A stretch of 64,000 bases of DNA from JAKFWF01 sp031374115 (lineage in GTDB: Bacteria; Pseudomonadota; Alphaproteobacteria; Rhizobiales; Hyphomicrobiaceae): contig JANMNO010000106.1 in the NCBI GenBank assembly GCA_031374115.1, positions 108,027 through 172,026 on the forward strand, given 5' to 3'. Below the pieces are notes generated by a model. It was given only the letters and a program-made list of their open reading frames with translations. It was not told where the DNA came from and did no database searches. Below are positions 16,174-24,083 of this stretch, piece after piece (position 1 is the stretch's first letter; each line of letters begins with the position of its first letter). A program made the translations under genes and the position numbers.

Positions 16174-18075
16174 ATGCAGAGCCAACAGCCCGAGCAGCAA
16201 AAGAACCTGATACTCGCGATCGTTCTGTCGATGGCGGTCGTGTTCGGTTGGCAGTATTTCTATGCTGGTCCGAAGATGAAGGAAGAGCAGGACCGGCTCA
16301 AGCGTCAGCAAACGCAATCTCAACCGATCACCGGTTCACCCGGCGCCGCCACTCCTGTGCCAGGCGCCGCCGGAGCACCAGCCATCCCCGGGGCACCTTC
16401 CGCACCGCAAGCGATCAGCCGCGAACAAGCATTGGCTGCTGCGCCGCGCGTCGCAATCGAGACGCCTTCGATCAAGGGCTCTATTTCCCTCAAGGGCGCG
16501 CGGATCGATGACGTTTCGTTGGTGAAGTATCGCGAGACGGTTGCACCCAACAGTCCGAATATCAAACTGCTTTCACCCGCGGACGCCCCCGAGCCCTATT
16601 TCGCCGAGCATGGTTGGGTTGGTGCGCCTGGCGTCACTCAAAAAATGCCGGATCGCGATACGCTTTGGACGCAGACCAAGCCCGGCGCTTTGACGCCCAG
16701 CCAACCAGTTACGCTCGCCTGGGATAACGGCCAGGGCCTCAAATTCAATCGCACGATCGCCGTCGATGCCGACTTCATGTTCGTTGTGACCGACACCGTC
16801 GAGAATACGTCGAGCGCCGATGTGACGCTCTATCCTTACGCCCGCATTTTCCGCCTTGGCACGCCCGTTGTGCAGGGCTTTTACATCTTGCACGAAGGGC
16901 CCATAGGGTTCGTCGGCGAGGCCGGCCTGCAAGAGTTGGCGTACGCCGACCTGCTGAAGGATGGCGGCGGCAAGACCATCGAAAAGGCTGGCAACGGTTG
17001 GCTCGGTTTCACGGATAAGTATTGGGCTGCAGCGCTGGTGCCATCGCAGGGCGATATGTTTACCGCCAACTTCCGGGGCAACAAGAAAGCCGGCGCCGCC
17101 AAGGAAAGCTTCCAGACCGACTATACGCTGGCAGCTCAAACTATTCCGGCGGGCCAAAAGAAGACCGTAGAGGGCCGCTTGTTCGCCGGTGCGAAGCAGG
17201 TTCAGCTGATCAACAACTATACCGAGGAGCTCAAGATCAATCGCTTCGATCTGATGATCGACTGGGGGGTTTTCCACTTCATCACCAAGCCGCTCTACAA
17301 GCTGATCCACTGGCTTGCGCAGATCCTCGGCAATTTCGGGTTTGCAATCCTTGCCGTCACGGTCCTTGTGAAGGGCGCGTTTTATCCGCTCGCCAACAAA
17401 TCCTATGCGTCGATGGCGAAGATGAAAAAGCTTCAGCCCGAGATGGAGAAGCTGCGCGAGCGCTTCAAGGACGATAAGGCTGGCATGCAGAAAGAGCTGA
17501 TGGGGCTCTATCAGAAAGAGAAGATCAACCCGATGGCCGGCTGTTTGCCCGTGCTGTTGCAGGTGCCGGTGTTCTTTGCACTCTACAAGGTTCTGTTCGT
17601 CACCATCGATATGCGCCACGCGCCATTCTTCGGCTGGATCAAGGACCTGTCCGCGCCCGATCCGACGTCACTTTTCAACCTCTTTGGATTGCTCCCGTTC
17701 GCCGTGCCGGAATTCCTGCTGATCGGTGTTTGGCCCCTCATCATGGGCGTCACGATGTGGGTCCAGATGCAGCTCAATCCGAAGCAGCCCGATCCCGTCC
17801 AGCAGATGGTGTTCAACTGGATGCCGGTAATGTTCACCTTCATGCTTGGCTCGTTCCCCGCCGGTCTGGTCATCTATTGGGCCTGGAATAACCTGCTGTC
17901 GATCCTGCAACAGTCGCTCATCATGAAACGTCAGGGTGTCGACGTGCCGCTGTTGGAAAATATGGGCCTTTCGAAGCTTTTCGGAGGATCGCCCCGCGCG
18001 CCTGTTCCATCACCAGCGAAGCCGGTTATCAAATCGACGGCGGATCTCAAGTCGACCGACACGCCGAAGTCCTGA
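16174..18075 (+). CDS. yidC: membrane protein insertase YidC
   Basis: Inner-membrane insertase/chaperone that inserts membrane proteins alone or with Sec, including F0 subunit c. The protein has 633 residues, the Gram-negative long form. Helix 1 is at residues 11-29 (LILAIVLSMAVVFGWQYFY), followed by a Pro/Ala-rich linker (about 50-85), the large periplasmic beta-sandwich (about 85-370), and the conserved five-helix insertase core with the cytoplasmic coiled hairpin (KMKKLQPEMEKLRERFKDDK). It ends with a basic Pro/Lys tail. It lies 132 bases after rnpA and abuts engB by one base, so all belong to one transcription unit. Confidence 0.97.
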   Translation: MQSQQPEQQKNLILAIVLSMAVVFGWQYFYAGPKMKEEQDRLKRQQTQSQPITGSPGAATPVPGAAGAPAIPGAPSAPQAISREQALAAAPRVAIETPSIKGSISLKGARIDDVSLVKYRETVAPNSPNIKLLSPADAPEPYFAEHGWVGAPGVTQKMPDRDTLWTQTKPGALTPSQPVTLAWDNGQGLKFNRTIAVDADFMFVVTDTVENTSSADVTLYPYARIFRLGTPVVQGFYILHEGPIGFVGEAGLQELAYADLLKDGGGKTIEKAGNGWLGFTDKYWAAALVPSQGDMFTANFRGNKKAGAAKESFQTDYTLAAQTIPAGQKKTVEGRLFAGAKQVQLINNYTEELKINRFDLMIDWGVFHFITKPLYKLIHWLAQILGNFGFAILAVTVLVKGAFYPLANKSYASMAKMKKLQPEMEKLRERFKDDKAGMQKELMGLYQKEKINPMAGCLPVLLQVPVFFALYKVLFVTIDMRHAPFFGWIKDLSAPDPTSLFNLFGLLPFAVPEFLLIGVWPLIMGVTMWVQMQLNPKQPDPVQQMVFNWMPVMFTFMLGSFPAGLVIYWAWNNLLSILQQSLIMKRQGVDVPLLENMGLSKLFGGSPRAPVPSPAKPVIKSTADLKSTDTPKS

Positions 18076-18076
18076 G

Positions 18077-18736
18077 GTGGAAGCGGAACCGCTCGACCCC
18101 ACATGGTTAGCCGAGGGCGAGCGGCTGTTCGCTGGTAACTGGATTTTCGTGCGCGGCGTGCCGGAGCTTGAGTTTCTGCCGCCGAGCGATCGGCCCGAGA
18201 TCGCGTTTGCGGGCCGCTCGAATGTCGGCAAATCGAGCCTGATCAATGCGCTTGTGGGGCAAGGGGCGCTGGCGCGCACATCGAACACGCCCGGCCGCAC
18301 GCAGGAACTCAATTACTTCCGGCCGCCCGATCAAGGTCCAGGCCGGCTGTTATACTTGGTGGACATGCCCGGCTACGGTTTCGCCAAGGCACCCAAGGAC
18401 AAAGTCAAGAAGTGGACCGGCCTCGTCAAAGCCTACCTGCGGGGCAGGGTCACGCTGAAGCGCGTCTTCCTATTGGTGGACGCACGGCACGGCATCAAGG
18501 CTGTCGATCAACAAATCATGGAGCTTTTGAATGAAGCTGCCGTGTCGTTCCAAGTCGTGCTGACCAAGGCCGACAAGATCAACGCGCACGAACAGCAGAA
18601 GGTCTCTGCGGCCACGCTGGAGGCGTTAACGGCCGAGCCGGCTGCGTTTCCACAAGTCATTGCCACGTCGTCGGAGCACGGCACGGGCATCGATGTCTTG
18701 CGCGCAACTATCGCTCAAATGTGCATTGAGCGATAG
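18077..18736 (+). CDS. engB: ribosome biogenesis GTP-binding protein EngB/YihA (GTG start)
   Basis: TRAFAC GTPase needed for large-subunit assembly and often linked to cell division, 219 residues. G1 is GRSNVGKSS, G2 contributes the NTPGRT threonine, G3 is DMPGYGFA, and G4 is TKAD. I place the start at the GTG at 18077, one base after the yidC stop; in-frame codons before it are the overlapping yidC sequence read in another frame and give a Ser/Arg-rich nonsense N-terminus. The product then begins VEAEPLDPTWLAEGERLF, as alphaproteobacterial homologues do. Confidence 0.94.
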   Translation: MEAEPLDPTWLAEGERLFAGNWIFVRGVPELEFLPPSDRPEIAFAGRSNVGKSSLINALVGQGALARTSNTPGRTQELNYFRPPDQGPGRLLYLVDMPGYGFAKAPKDKVKKWTGLVKAYLRGRVTLKRVFLLVDARHGIKAVDQQIMELLNEAAVSFQVVLTKADKINAHEQQKVSAATLEALTAEPAAFPQVIATSSEHGTGIDVLRATIAQMCIER

Positions 18737-18741
18737 CTGAC

Positions 18742-20754
18742 TTACTCGAAGCCGCGCCAGAGCGTCGCCACTGTTTCAAACCCGTTCTGTCCGAATGTGG
18801 AAAGTGCCGCGCCAACGATCATAAGACCGGCCCAACCTGCGGCGCGCAGGAGAATCCGCGCATAGTTCGGTTTGACAGAAACATCGAACACTTGATCAGG
18901 CAGTGCCGTATCGGCGGTAAGGCCATCCGAGGCGATGGTCCGTGTCGAAACGATAAGCTGCAGCCGGCCAGCGCCGCGCCGCGCCGGGGTTACGTTCCAG
19001 CGCCAGCTAGCGAAATCGTCGGCCGATACGCCAGCATTGTTATCCAGCCATTGCGTTTCAGGCGAACCGGTCTCTATCGCAAATCCGCCATCCGGTGCTC
19101 GCAACCGCACCGACATTGCCTTGGTGACGATCAGTTCGTGCAGGTAGGACTTTTGCGCACCCGGCATCCCGGCGGCGGGCGTCTGCATTTGTGACTTTGC
19201 AATTCTGACTTCGACGATTTCGGTTTGATCCACCCGCATCGAGCGCGGAATGTTTTCCGTCAGCTGCATTGGCTCGACAGGCACTTGCGGCCGCTTTGGC
19301 TGCGCCCTTGGCACCTTAGTGCGCTGAACAGGTACGGGTATTCCTGTTGATGGCGGCTGCGGCGTCCAATCGGTCTCGGGAAATGGAAGTCCCGCAATCC
19401 CCCCATCGTAGGTAGCAGGCGTGCTCAAAGGACTTGGACGAGCCGCGGGCAACGCGTTGGGCTGCGGCACCACCGGCTCGGGCCAGGCGACCGACGACGG
19501 GGGGGCGATCGGCAACCCATGTTGACGCGGCCGAAGCGGGCTCGGTGGCACTTCCGCCAAAGTGGGCCGGGTAACCGCAGGTGCAACCGGTGTCGGTGGC
19601 AGCGGCGGCGGGCGATGCGTCGGTTCTCGCGATGGACTGACTTGTGCCTCGACGGCTGGTTGCTGCCAACCAAGCGATTCGAGCATTCTGACCTCGGTGT
19701 CTTCGATATCCGATGCCGGCTGTGAAATCTCGGCTGGTCGAGGCTCGTCGTGATGGAGATGCGGTTCCGCTGCGGTCGCGGGCTCTAGGTAAAGACCGGT
19801 ATATTCGCCATCCTGTTGGGCGGGCGTGGTTTCCGCCGGTTGCACTTCAGGCTCGGCCGCAGAGACGACGGCAGCTGGCTGTGTTAAGTGCGGCTCGCTC
19901 GACGAAACCGATACGGCCGGTAGTGGGGCCAGTTCCGCCCGCGCGGGCGCAAGCTGCGCTGCCGAGCCCGGCGGGGCTGGATAGGGCTCCCGCGCGGGCA
20001 TTGCCGGCGTGGGCTTCGGCTTTGCCTGTTTCCGCGTGGCGTCGATGCGCCGGCGCACGTTCGCGAGTATCTGCTCGTTGGTTTGGGCCGCTACGCCATT
20101 TTGGAAACCTGGGCTAAGCCCCACCAATTGCCCGATTGGCGCACCCGGTTGCTGCTCGACCGGGGCCGGCGGTTGCGTTGCATGAGACGCCGGTAACGGT
20201 TGTGCCACCGACACCGGCATTTGCTGTCGTGGTGGAGCCGGAGATTGGGCCGGCTGCGGCTGTGCCGGTTGCGCTTGGGGCTGCGCCTGTGATGGCTGCG
20301 AACGCTGGAGCGCCTTGATCGCCTCTTCGAAGGTCAGTCCGTGCGACTGCAGCATGCTCGCGGCAACGCTATGGCCTTCACCGACGATTGCTGCAAGAAC
20401 GATCGCGCCATTGATTTCGCGCCGGCGGCTTTGGCGGGCAGCGGCGGCAGCATAATCTAGAATGCGCATCAGTGCTTCGTCTGCCGCCGGGTCGATCGGC
20501 TCGCCGTTCAGAATACGGTCTTCGCTGTGGCCGAGATGCTGCGACACATCACCGACCATGCGGGTGATATCGATGCCCGAAGCCTGCATGACGTGACCAG
20601 CATCAGTATCCTCGACCAGCGCCAACAACAAATGTTCGAGGGTGACAGTGCGGTAGGACTGCGCCCGCGCGTACTCATGCGCCTTACCCAGCGTCGCCGA
20701 TAACGTCGCCGATACGGGCACCCAGTTCAAAGCTTCGGCAAACGACTGCGACAT
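18742..20754 (-). CDS. Clp N-terminal-domain protein with proline-rich linker and C-terminal membrane anchor
   Basis: A 670-residue protein not of a standard named family. Residues 8-152 form a double Clp-N repeat (KAHEYARAQSYRTVTLEHLL and ILDYAAAAARQSRRREINGA), the substrate/adaptor-binding domain of ClpA/ClpB/ClpC, but no AAA+ module follows. Residues about 153-500 are a disordered Pro/Gln/Ala-rich linker. Residues about 505-625 are a compact beta-rich domain (RIAKSQMQTPA to ALPDQVFDVSVKPNYA). One helix near 636-655 and a short polar tail end the protein, so it is probably tail-anchored with Clp-N in the cytoplasm. It sits reversed between engB and argB, 5 bases from the engB stop. Function unknown; a membrane-bound sensor or adaptor is an inference. 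Confidence 0.8.
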   Translation of the reverse strand: MSQSFAEALNWVPVSATLSATLGKAHEYARAQSYRTVTLEHLLLALVEDTDAGHVMQASGIDITRMVGDVSQHLGHSEDRILNGEPIDPAADEALMRILDYAAAAARQSRRREINGAIVLAAIVGEGHSVAASMLQSHGLTFEEAIKALQRSQPSQAQPQAQPAQPQPAQSPAPPRQQMPVSVAQPLPASHATQPPAPVEQQPGAPIGQLVGLSPGFQNGVAAQTNEQILANVRRRIDATRKQAKPKPTPAMPAREPYPAPPGSAAQLAPARAELAPLPAVSVSSSEPHLTQPAAVVSAAEPEVQPAETTPAQQDGEYTGLYLEPATAAEPHLHHDEPRPAEISQPASDIEDTEVRMLESLGWQQPAVEAQVSPSREPTHRPPPLPPTPVAPAVTRPTLAEVPPSPLRPRQHGLPIAPPSSVAWPEPVVPQPNALPAARPSPLSTPATYDGGIAGLPFPETDWTPQPPSTGIPVPVQRTKVPRAQPKRPQVPVEPMQLTENIPRSMRVDQTEIVEVRIAKSQMQTPAAGMPGAQKSYLHELIVTKAMSVRLRAPDGGFAIETGSPETQWLDNNAGVSADDFASWRWNVTPARRGAGRLQLIVSTRTIASDGLTADTALPDQVFDVSVKPNYARILLRAAGWAGLMIVGAALSTFGQNGFETVATLWRGFE

Positions 20755-20993
20755 GCCTTTCCTCTCGCGGGGGCAAGTTTATGGGTCTGAGCCCAGCAAA
20801 CGACTCGAACGAACCACACCAACCGATTTCCACGCCGTGGTATCGCAGCTTTGGCCCCAAAGCGGAATACCCGGCCTGAGAGAGGCTCCTACTCACCAAT
20901 TGTGAGGGAATTCCGTTGAGGCCGGCGATGCAGCGGTTATAACACTTCAGTTCTAGTCTATCCCATGCCGCTAGCAACGTGAGATTGAGATCG

Positions 20994-21941
20994 ATGACTG
21001 TTAAGCGCGAAGATACAGGTGCGGGATGGGACGAGGCGCCGCCGCCGCAACTACAAGCTCGAATTTTGGCGGAAGCTTTGCCGCACTTGATTCGCTACGA
21101 CCAGCAGACCGTCGTCATCAAGTTTGGCGGACACGCGATGGGCGATCAGGCGCTTGCCGATGCATTTGCGCAAGATGTCGTCTACCTGAAGCAATCCGGC
21201 GTCAACCCGATCGTCGTCCACGGCGGTGGTCCGCAAATCGCCGCCATGTTGAAGAAACTCGGAATCAAGTCCGATTTCGTCAACGGCTTGCGCGTCACCG
21301 ACAAGCCGACCGTCGAGATCGTGGAGATGGTCCTAGCTGGCGCCATCAACAAGGAAATTGTCTCGGCGATCAACCGGCAGGGCGGCAAGGCGGTGGGCAT
21401 TTGCGGCAAGGATGCCAATCTCATGATCGCCAAAAAGATCACCGAGATGCCGGACCCCGAAAGCAACCTCATGAAAGTTGTCGATATCGGCTATGTCGGC
21501 GATCCGATCGAGGTAAATCCGCACATCGTCGATGTGATTTCGAAATCGGACCTTATTCCCGTCATCGCACCGATCGGCCTTTCGCGCGATGGCCAAACCT
21601 TGAACATCAACGCCGACACGTTCGCCAGCGCGCTTGCCGCCCGCATGAAAGCCGCGCGCTTGTTGTTGCTCACCGATGTCGAGGGCGTGCTCGACAAAGA
21701 CAAGAAACTGATTACCGAACTCACCGTCGACGAAGCACGCGCGCTGATCCGCGACGGGACGATTACAGGCGGCATGATCCCAAAAATCGAAGGTTGTATC
21801 GAAGTGGTGGAAGCTGGCGTCGAGGCAGTTGTCATCATCAACGGTAAAGTACCCCACTGCGTGCTGCTGGAGCTTTTCACCGAACACGGCGCCGGTACTA
21901 TGGTCGGCGCGCGTCACAAGGCGAAGGCAAGAAAGATTTAG
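20994..21941 (+). CDS. argB: acetylglutamate kinase
   Basis: Second enzyme of arginine biosynthesis: phosphorylates N-acetylglutamate with ATP in the cytosol. The protein has 315 residues, including about 25 N-terminal residues before the kinase core, as in arginine-sensitive NAGKs whose N-terminal helix mediates hexamer formation. Visible motifs are VIKFGGHAMGD (catalytic Lys), VHGGGPQI, the acetylglutamate-binding NINADTFASALA and the ATP-side TDVEGVLDKDKK with GGMIPKIE. I use the ATG at 20994; an upstream GTG at 20979 is in frame but lies in the presumed Shine-Dalgarno region. Its position after engB is common in Hyphomicrobiales. Confidence 0.96.
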   Translation: MTVKREDTGAGWDEAPPPQLQARILAEALPHLIRYDQQTVVIKFGGHAMGDQALADAFAQDVVYLKQSGVNPIVVHGGGPQIAAMLKKLGIKSDFVNGLRVTDKPTVEIVEMVLAGAINKEIVSAINRQGGKAVGICGKDANLMIAKKITEMPDPESNLMKVVDIGYVGDPIEVNPHIVDVISKSDLIPVIAPIGLSRDGQTLNINADTFASALAARMKAARLLLLTDVEGVLDKDKKLITELTVDEARALIRDGTITGGMIPKIEGCIEVVEAGVEAVVIINGKVPHCVLLELFTEHGAGTMVGARHKAKARKI

Positions 21942-21953
21942 GTCAACACGGTA

Positions 21954-22457
21954 ATGAAGCCCCGGCCGGCGCTGAGTTTACTCGAGCAAATGATCGCGCG
22001 ACTGACGACGCAACAGCGATTGCTCGATGAGGCGATGCGCCTGATCGCAATGGTGGACGGACCATTGCTGGAGGTTGGTCTTGGCAAGGGACGAACGTTC
22101 GACTACCTGCGCAGGCGGATGCCGGAGCGCACGATCTATGCCTTCGATCGGGAATTGCACGCGCCACCGCTGGCCGCGCCAGATGCCGCGCACTTATTTC
22201 TGGGGGAATTTTCCGAAACTCTGGCAGCGGTTGCAAAGGGCGGGCGGATCACTGCATTGGCGCACGCGGATTTCGGCAGTCCTGATCGAGCTCATGATGC
22301 CCAGCAGGCCAAGGTACTTGGCGCTTTGTTGCAGCCCCTTATGCGCCGGGGCGGCATCGTTCTGTCGGATCGCGAGCTGAACGTAGACGGCTGGAGCGCG
22401 CTGCCAATCGATCCGCTGCCGTCTTGGCCTTACTATCTCTGGCGGGTCGGTAGCTAG
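21954..22457 (+). CDS. small class I SAM-dependent methyltransferase-like protein
   Basis: A 167-residue protein with the SAM-binding motif I LLEVGLGKGRTFDYL (about residues 38-52), an acidic beta2 end (YAFDRE), and ALAHADFG in the motif IV position. It is shorter than typical methyltransferases and resembles the Methyltransf_17 type common in Alphaproteobacteria; no substrate is known for that group. It begins 12 bases after argB and is probably cotranscribed. Its stop overlaps the convergent acetyltransferase gene by four bases. Confidence 0.75.
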   Translation: MKPRPALSLLEQMIARLTTQQRLLDEAMRLIAMVDGPLLEVGLGKGRTFDYLRRRMPERTIYAFDRELHAPPLAAPDAAHLFLGEFSETLAAVAKGGRITALAHADFGSPDRAHDAQQAKVLGALLQPLMRRGGIVLSDRELNVDGWSALPIDPLPSWPYYLWRVGS

Positions 22458-22987
22458 CCTGCAGACGGTGCAGTCGTATCGCCCTCGCCCAGCGCGCGCT
22501 GCATCAGCACTTGATCAAGCCAGCGTCCGTGCTTGAAGCCGACCGCGTGAACGGTACCACAGAAGGTAAAGCCAACCGCCCGGTGCAGGCCGATCGACCC
22601 GCGCTGACCGCTATCACCGATCACCGCGATCATCTGCCGAAAGCCTCGGGCCGTTGCGATATCGATCAATGCGTCGAGTAGTGCCCGGCCGACACCGGCA
22701 CGTTGTGCTTCTGGCGCCACATAGATCGAGTTCTCGACGCTCCACGCATAGGACGGGCGAGGCCGGTAGGCGCCGAGATAACCGTAGCCTGCGACGACGC
22801 CGGCAACTTCGGCGACAAGATAGGGAAAGCCTGCGGTGAGCACCGCCTCCATGCGCCGCTTCATCTCTGCTTCGTCGGGAGGCGACAGTTCGAAGCTCGC
22901 AGTGCCCGTCAACACCGCCGGGCGATAGATCGCGGTCACCGCCGGGATATCGCTCGTGGTAACAGCGCGAACGTGAACTTCAACCAC
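22454..22987 (-). CDS. GNAT N-acetyltransferase, phosphinothricin/methionine sulfoximine type
   Basis: Acetyl-CoA-dependent N-acetyltransferase of 177 residues. The N-terminus (VRAVTTSDIPAVTAIYRPAV) and the FELSPPDEAEMKRRM segment match the Pat/Bar/MddA group, and the acetyl-CoA loop is QRAGVGRALL, followed by IAVIGDSGQRGSIGLHRAVGF. Such proteins acetylate methionine sulfoximine or phosphinothricin-like amino acids. The likely start is a GTG at 22987 with GGATGAG upstream. It is convergent with the methyltransferase gene. Confidence 0.88.
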   Translation of the reverse strand: MVEVHVRAVTTSDIPAVTAIYRPAVLTGTASFELSPPDEAEMKRRMEAVLTAGFPYLVAEVAGVVAGYGYLGAYRPRPSYAWSVENSIYVAPEAQRAGVGRALLDALIDIATARGFRQMIAVIGDSGQRGSIGLHRAVGFTFCGTVHAVGFKHGRWLDQVLMQRALGEGDTTAPSAG

Positions 22988-23104
22988 CGGAGCTCATCCT
23001 TTTACGTCGCTACCGGCTGGCGCTCGGCAGGAGCGTGCGCAACGACGACAACAATAGTACGTCGCTGCCGGCCGGCGCGCGGAACGCGTGGTCGGCCGCG
23101 ACAC

Positions 23105-23138
23105 CAAAAAAGAAAGCTCCACCTTGCGGCAGAGCTCT
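23105..23138 (-). terminator. Rho-independent terminator after the BI-1 gene
   Basis: Read on the reverse strand, AGAGCTC pairs with GAGCTTT (one G-U pair) around a 12-base loop and is followed by CTTTTTT. It lies about 30 bases downstream of the BI-1-family stop codon. Confidence 0.75.
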
Positions 23139-23167
23139 CCCGATGGTCTAGACCAATTCCGCGTTGG

Positions 23168-23935
23168 TTAGTCGCGGCTACCAAACAGTGACAGCATCGA
23201 CGTGAACATGTTGATGAAGTCGAGATACAGGTTGAGGGCACCCATGATCGCGCCTTTGGCCATCAACGTCGCATCGCCTGCGATCTGGTAGTAGCCATCC
23301 TTGATCTGCTGCGTGTCGTAGGCGGTAAGGCCCGCGAAGATCAGCACGCCGAGCACCGACACCGCGAACTGAAGGGCCGAGGAAGCGAGCCAGATGTTCA
23401 CGACGCTCGCGATCAAGATGCCAATCACGCCCATGATCAGGAATGATCCCCAACCCGACAGATCTTTCTTGGTCGTGTAACCAAAGAGGCTAAGACCCGC
23501 GAACGCTGCCGCCGTCACGAAGAATACCTGGACGATGGAGCCGAGCTGGAACACCAGGAACAGCGAGGAGAGCGACACGCCCATCACCGCTGCAAACAAC
23601 CAGAACGATAGCTGCGTCGCAGGCACGCTCATCTTATAGACGCGGAAGGAAAGGAAGAATACCAGCGCGATCGGCGCAAGCATCACGACCCAACGCAGCG
23701 GCGACGTGTAAAGCATCTGACCGAATGGCGTCAGTGCGGCACGACCTGCAGCACCGGTCGCACCGCCAGTGGCAGCCATCACCGTCAGATAGGCTGTCAA
23801 TCCGCTAAGGGCGATGCCACCGGCCATGTAGTTGTACACGCCGAGCATGTAAGAACGCAGACCCTCGTCGACGACCGCACCAGTCTGGCGCGCTGTCGTG
23901 CCGGGCTGCACATATCTGTTGTCGTACTGAGCCAT
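23168..23935 (-). CDS. Bax inhibitor-1/YccA-family membrane protein
   Basis: Inner-membrane protein of 255 residues with seven predicted helices. The N-terminal 30 residues are polar (MAQYDNRYVQPG), then YMLGVYNYMAGGIALSGLTAY begins the first helix and the C-terminal half ends with LYLDFINMFTSMLSLFG, the BI-1 signature tail. E. coli YccA binds FtsH; other homologues act as calcium-leak channels. Here the substrate or partner is unknown. A purine-rich AGGGAA precedes the ATG. A 6-bp stem (23961-23966 with 23977-23982) lies in its leader. Confidence 0.93.
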   Translation of the reverse strand: MAQYDNRYVQPGTTARQTGAVVDEGLRSYMLGVYNYMAGGIALSGLTAYLTVMAATGGATGAAGRAALTPFGQMLYTSPLRWVVMLAPIALVFFLSFRVYKMSVPATQLSFWLFAAVMGVSLSSLFLVFQLGSIVQVFFVTAAAFAGLSLFGYTTKKDLSGWGSFLIMGVIGILIASVVNIWLASSALQFAVSVLGVLIFAGLTAYDTQQIKDGYYQIAGDATLMAKGAIMGALNLYLDFINMFTSMLSLFGSRD

Positions 23936-23960
23936 TTTTCAGGTTCCCTATAAATTATCG

Positions 23961-23982
23961 GCGGGCGCACTTTTCAGCCCGC
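23961..23982 (-). other. stem-loop between ybbP-like and BI-1 genes
   Basis: GCGGGC and GCCCGC arms flank a 10-base loop. It sits 26 bases before the BI-1 ATG and about 100 bases after the permease stop. No T-run follows, so it could be a weak terminator of the upstream ABC operon or a leader structure. Confidence 0.3.
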
Positions 23983-24083
23983 TGGCTAGATATGCACTGC
24001 ACTGGCGTTGCTTTCAAGGCTCGTGCAGAGTTTATTTCAAAGCGCAGGACTAGGGTTTTGAGGCTTTTTGCATAGCTCCGACA

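Noticed and set aside
23936..24083. Small RNA or tRNA gene in the gap before the BI-1 gene
   Set aside because: Only one 6-bp stem; no cloverleaf and no T-run.
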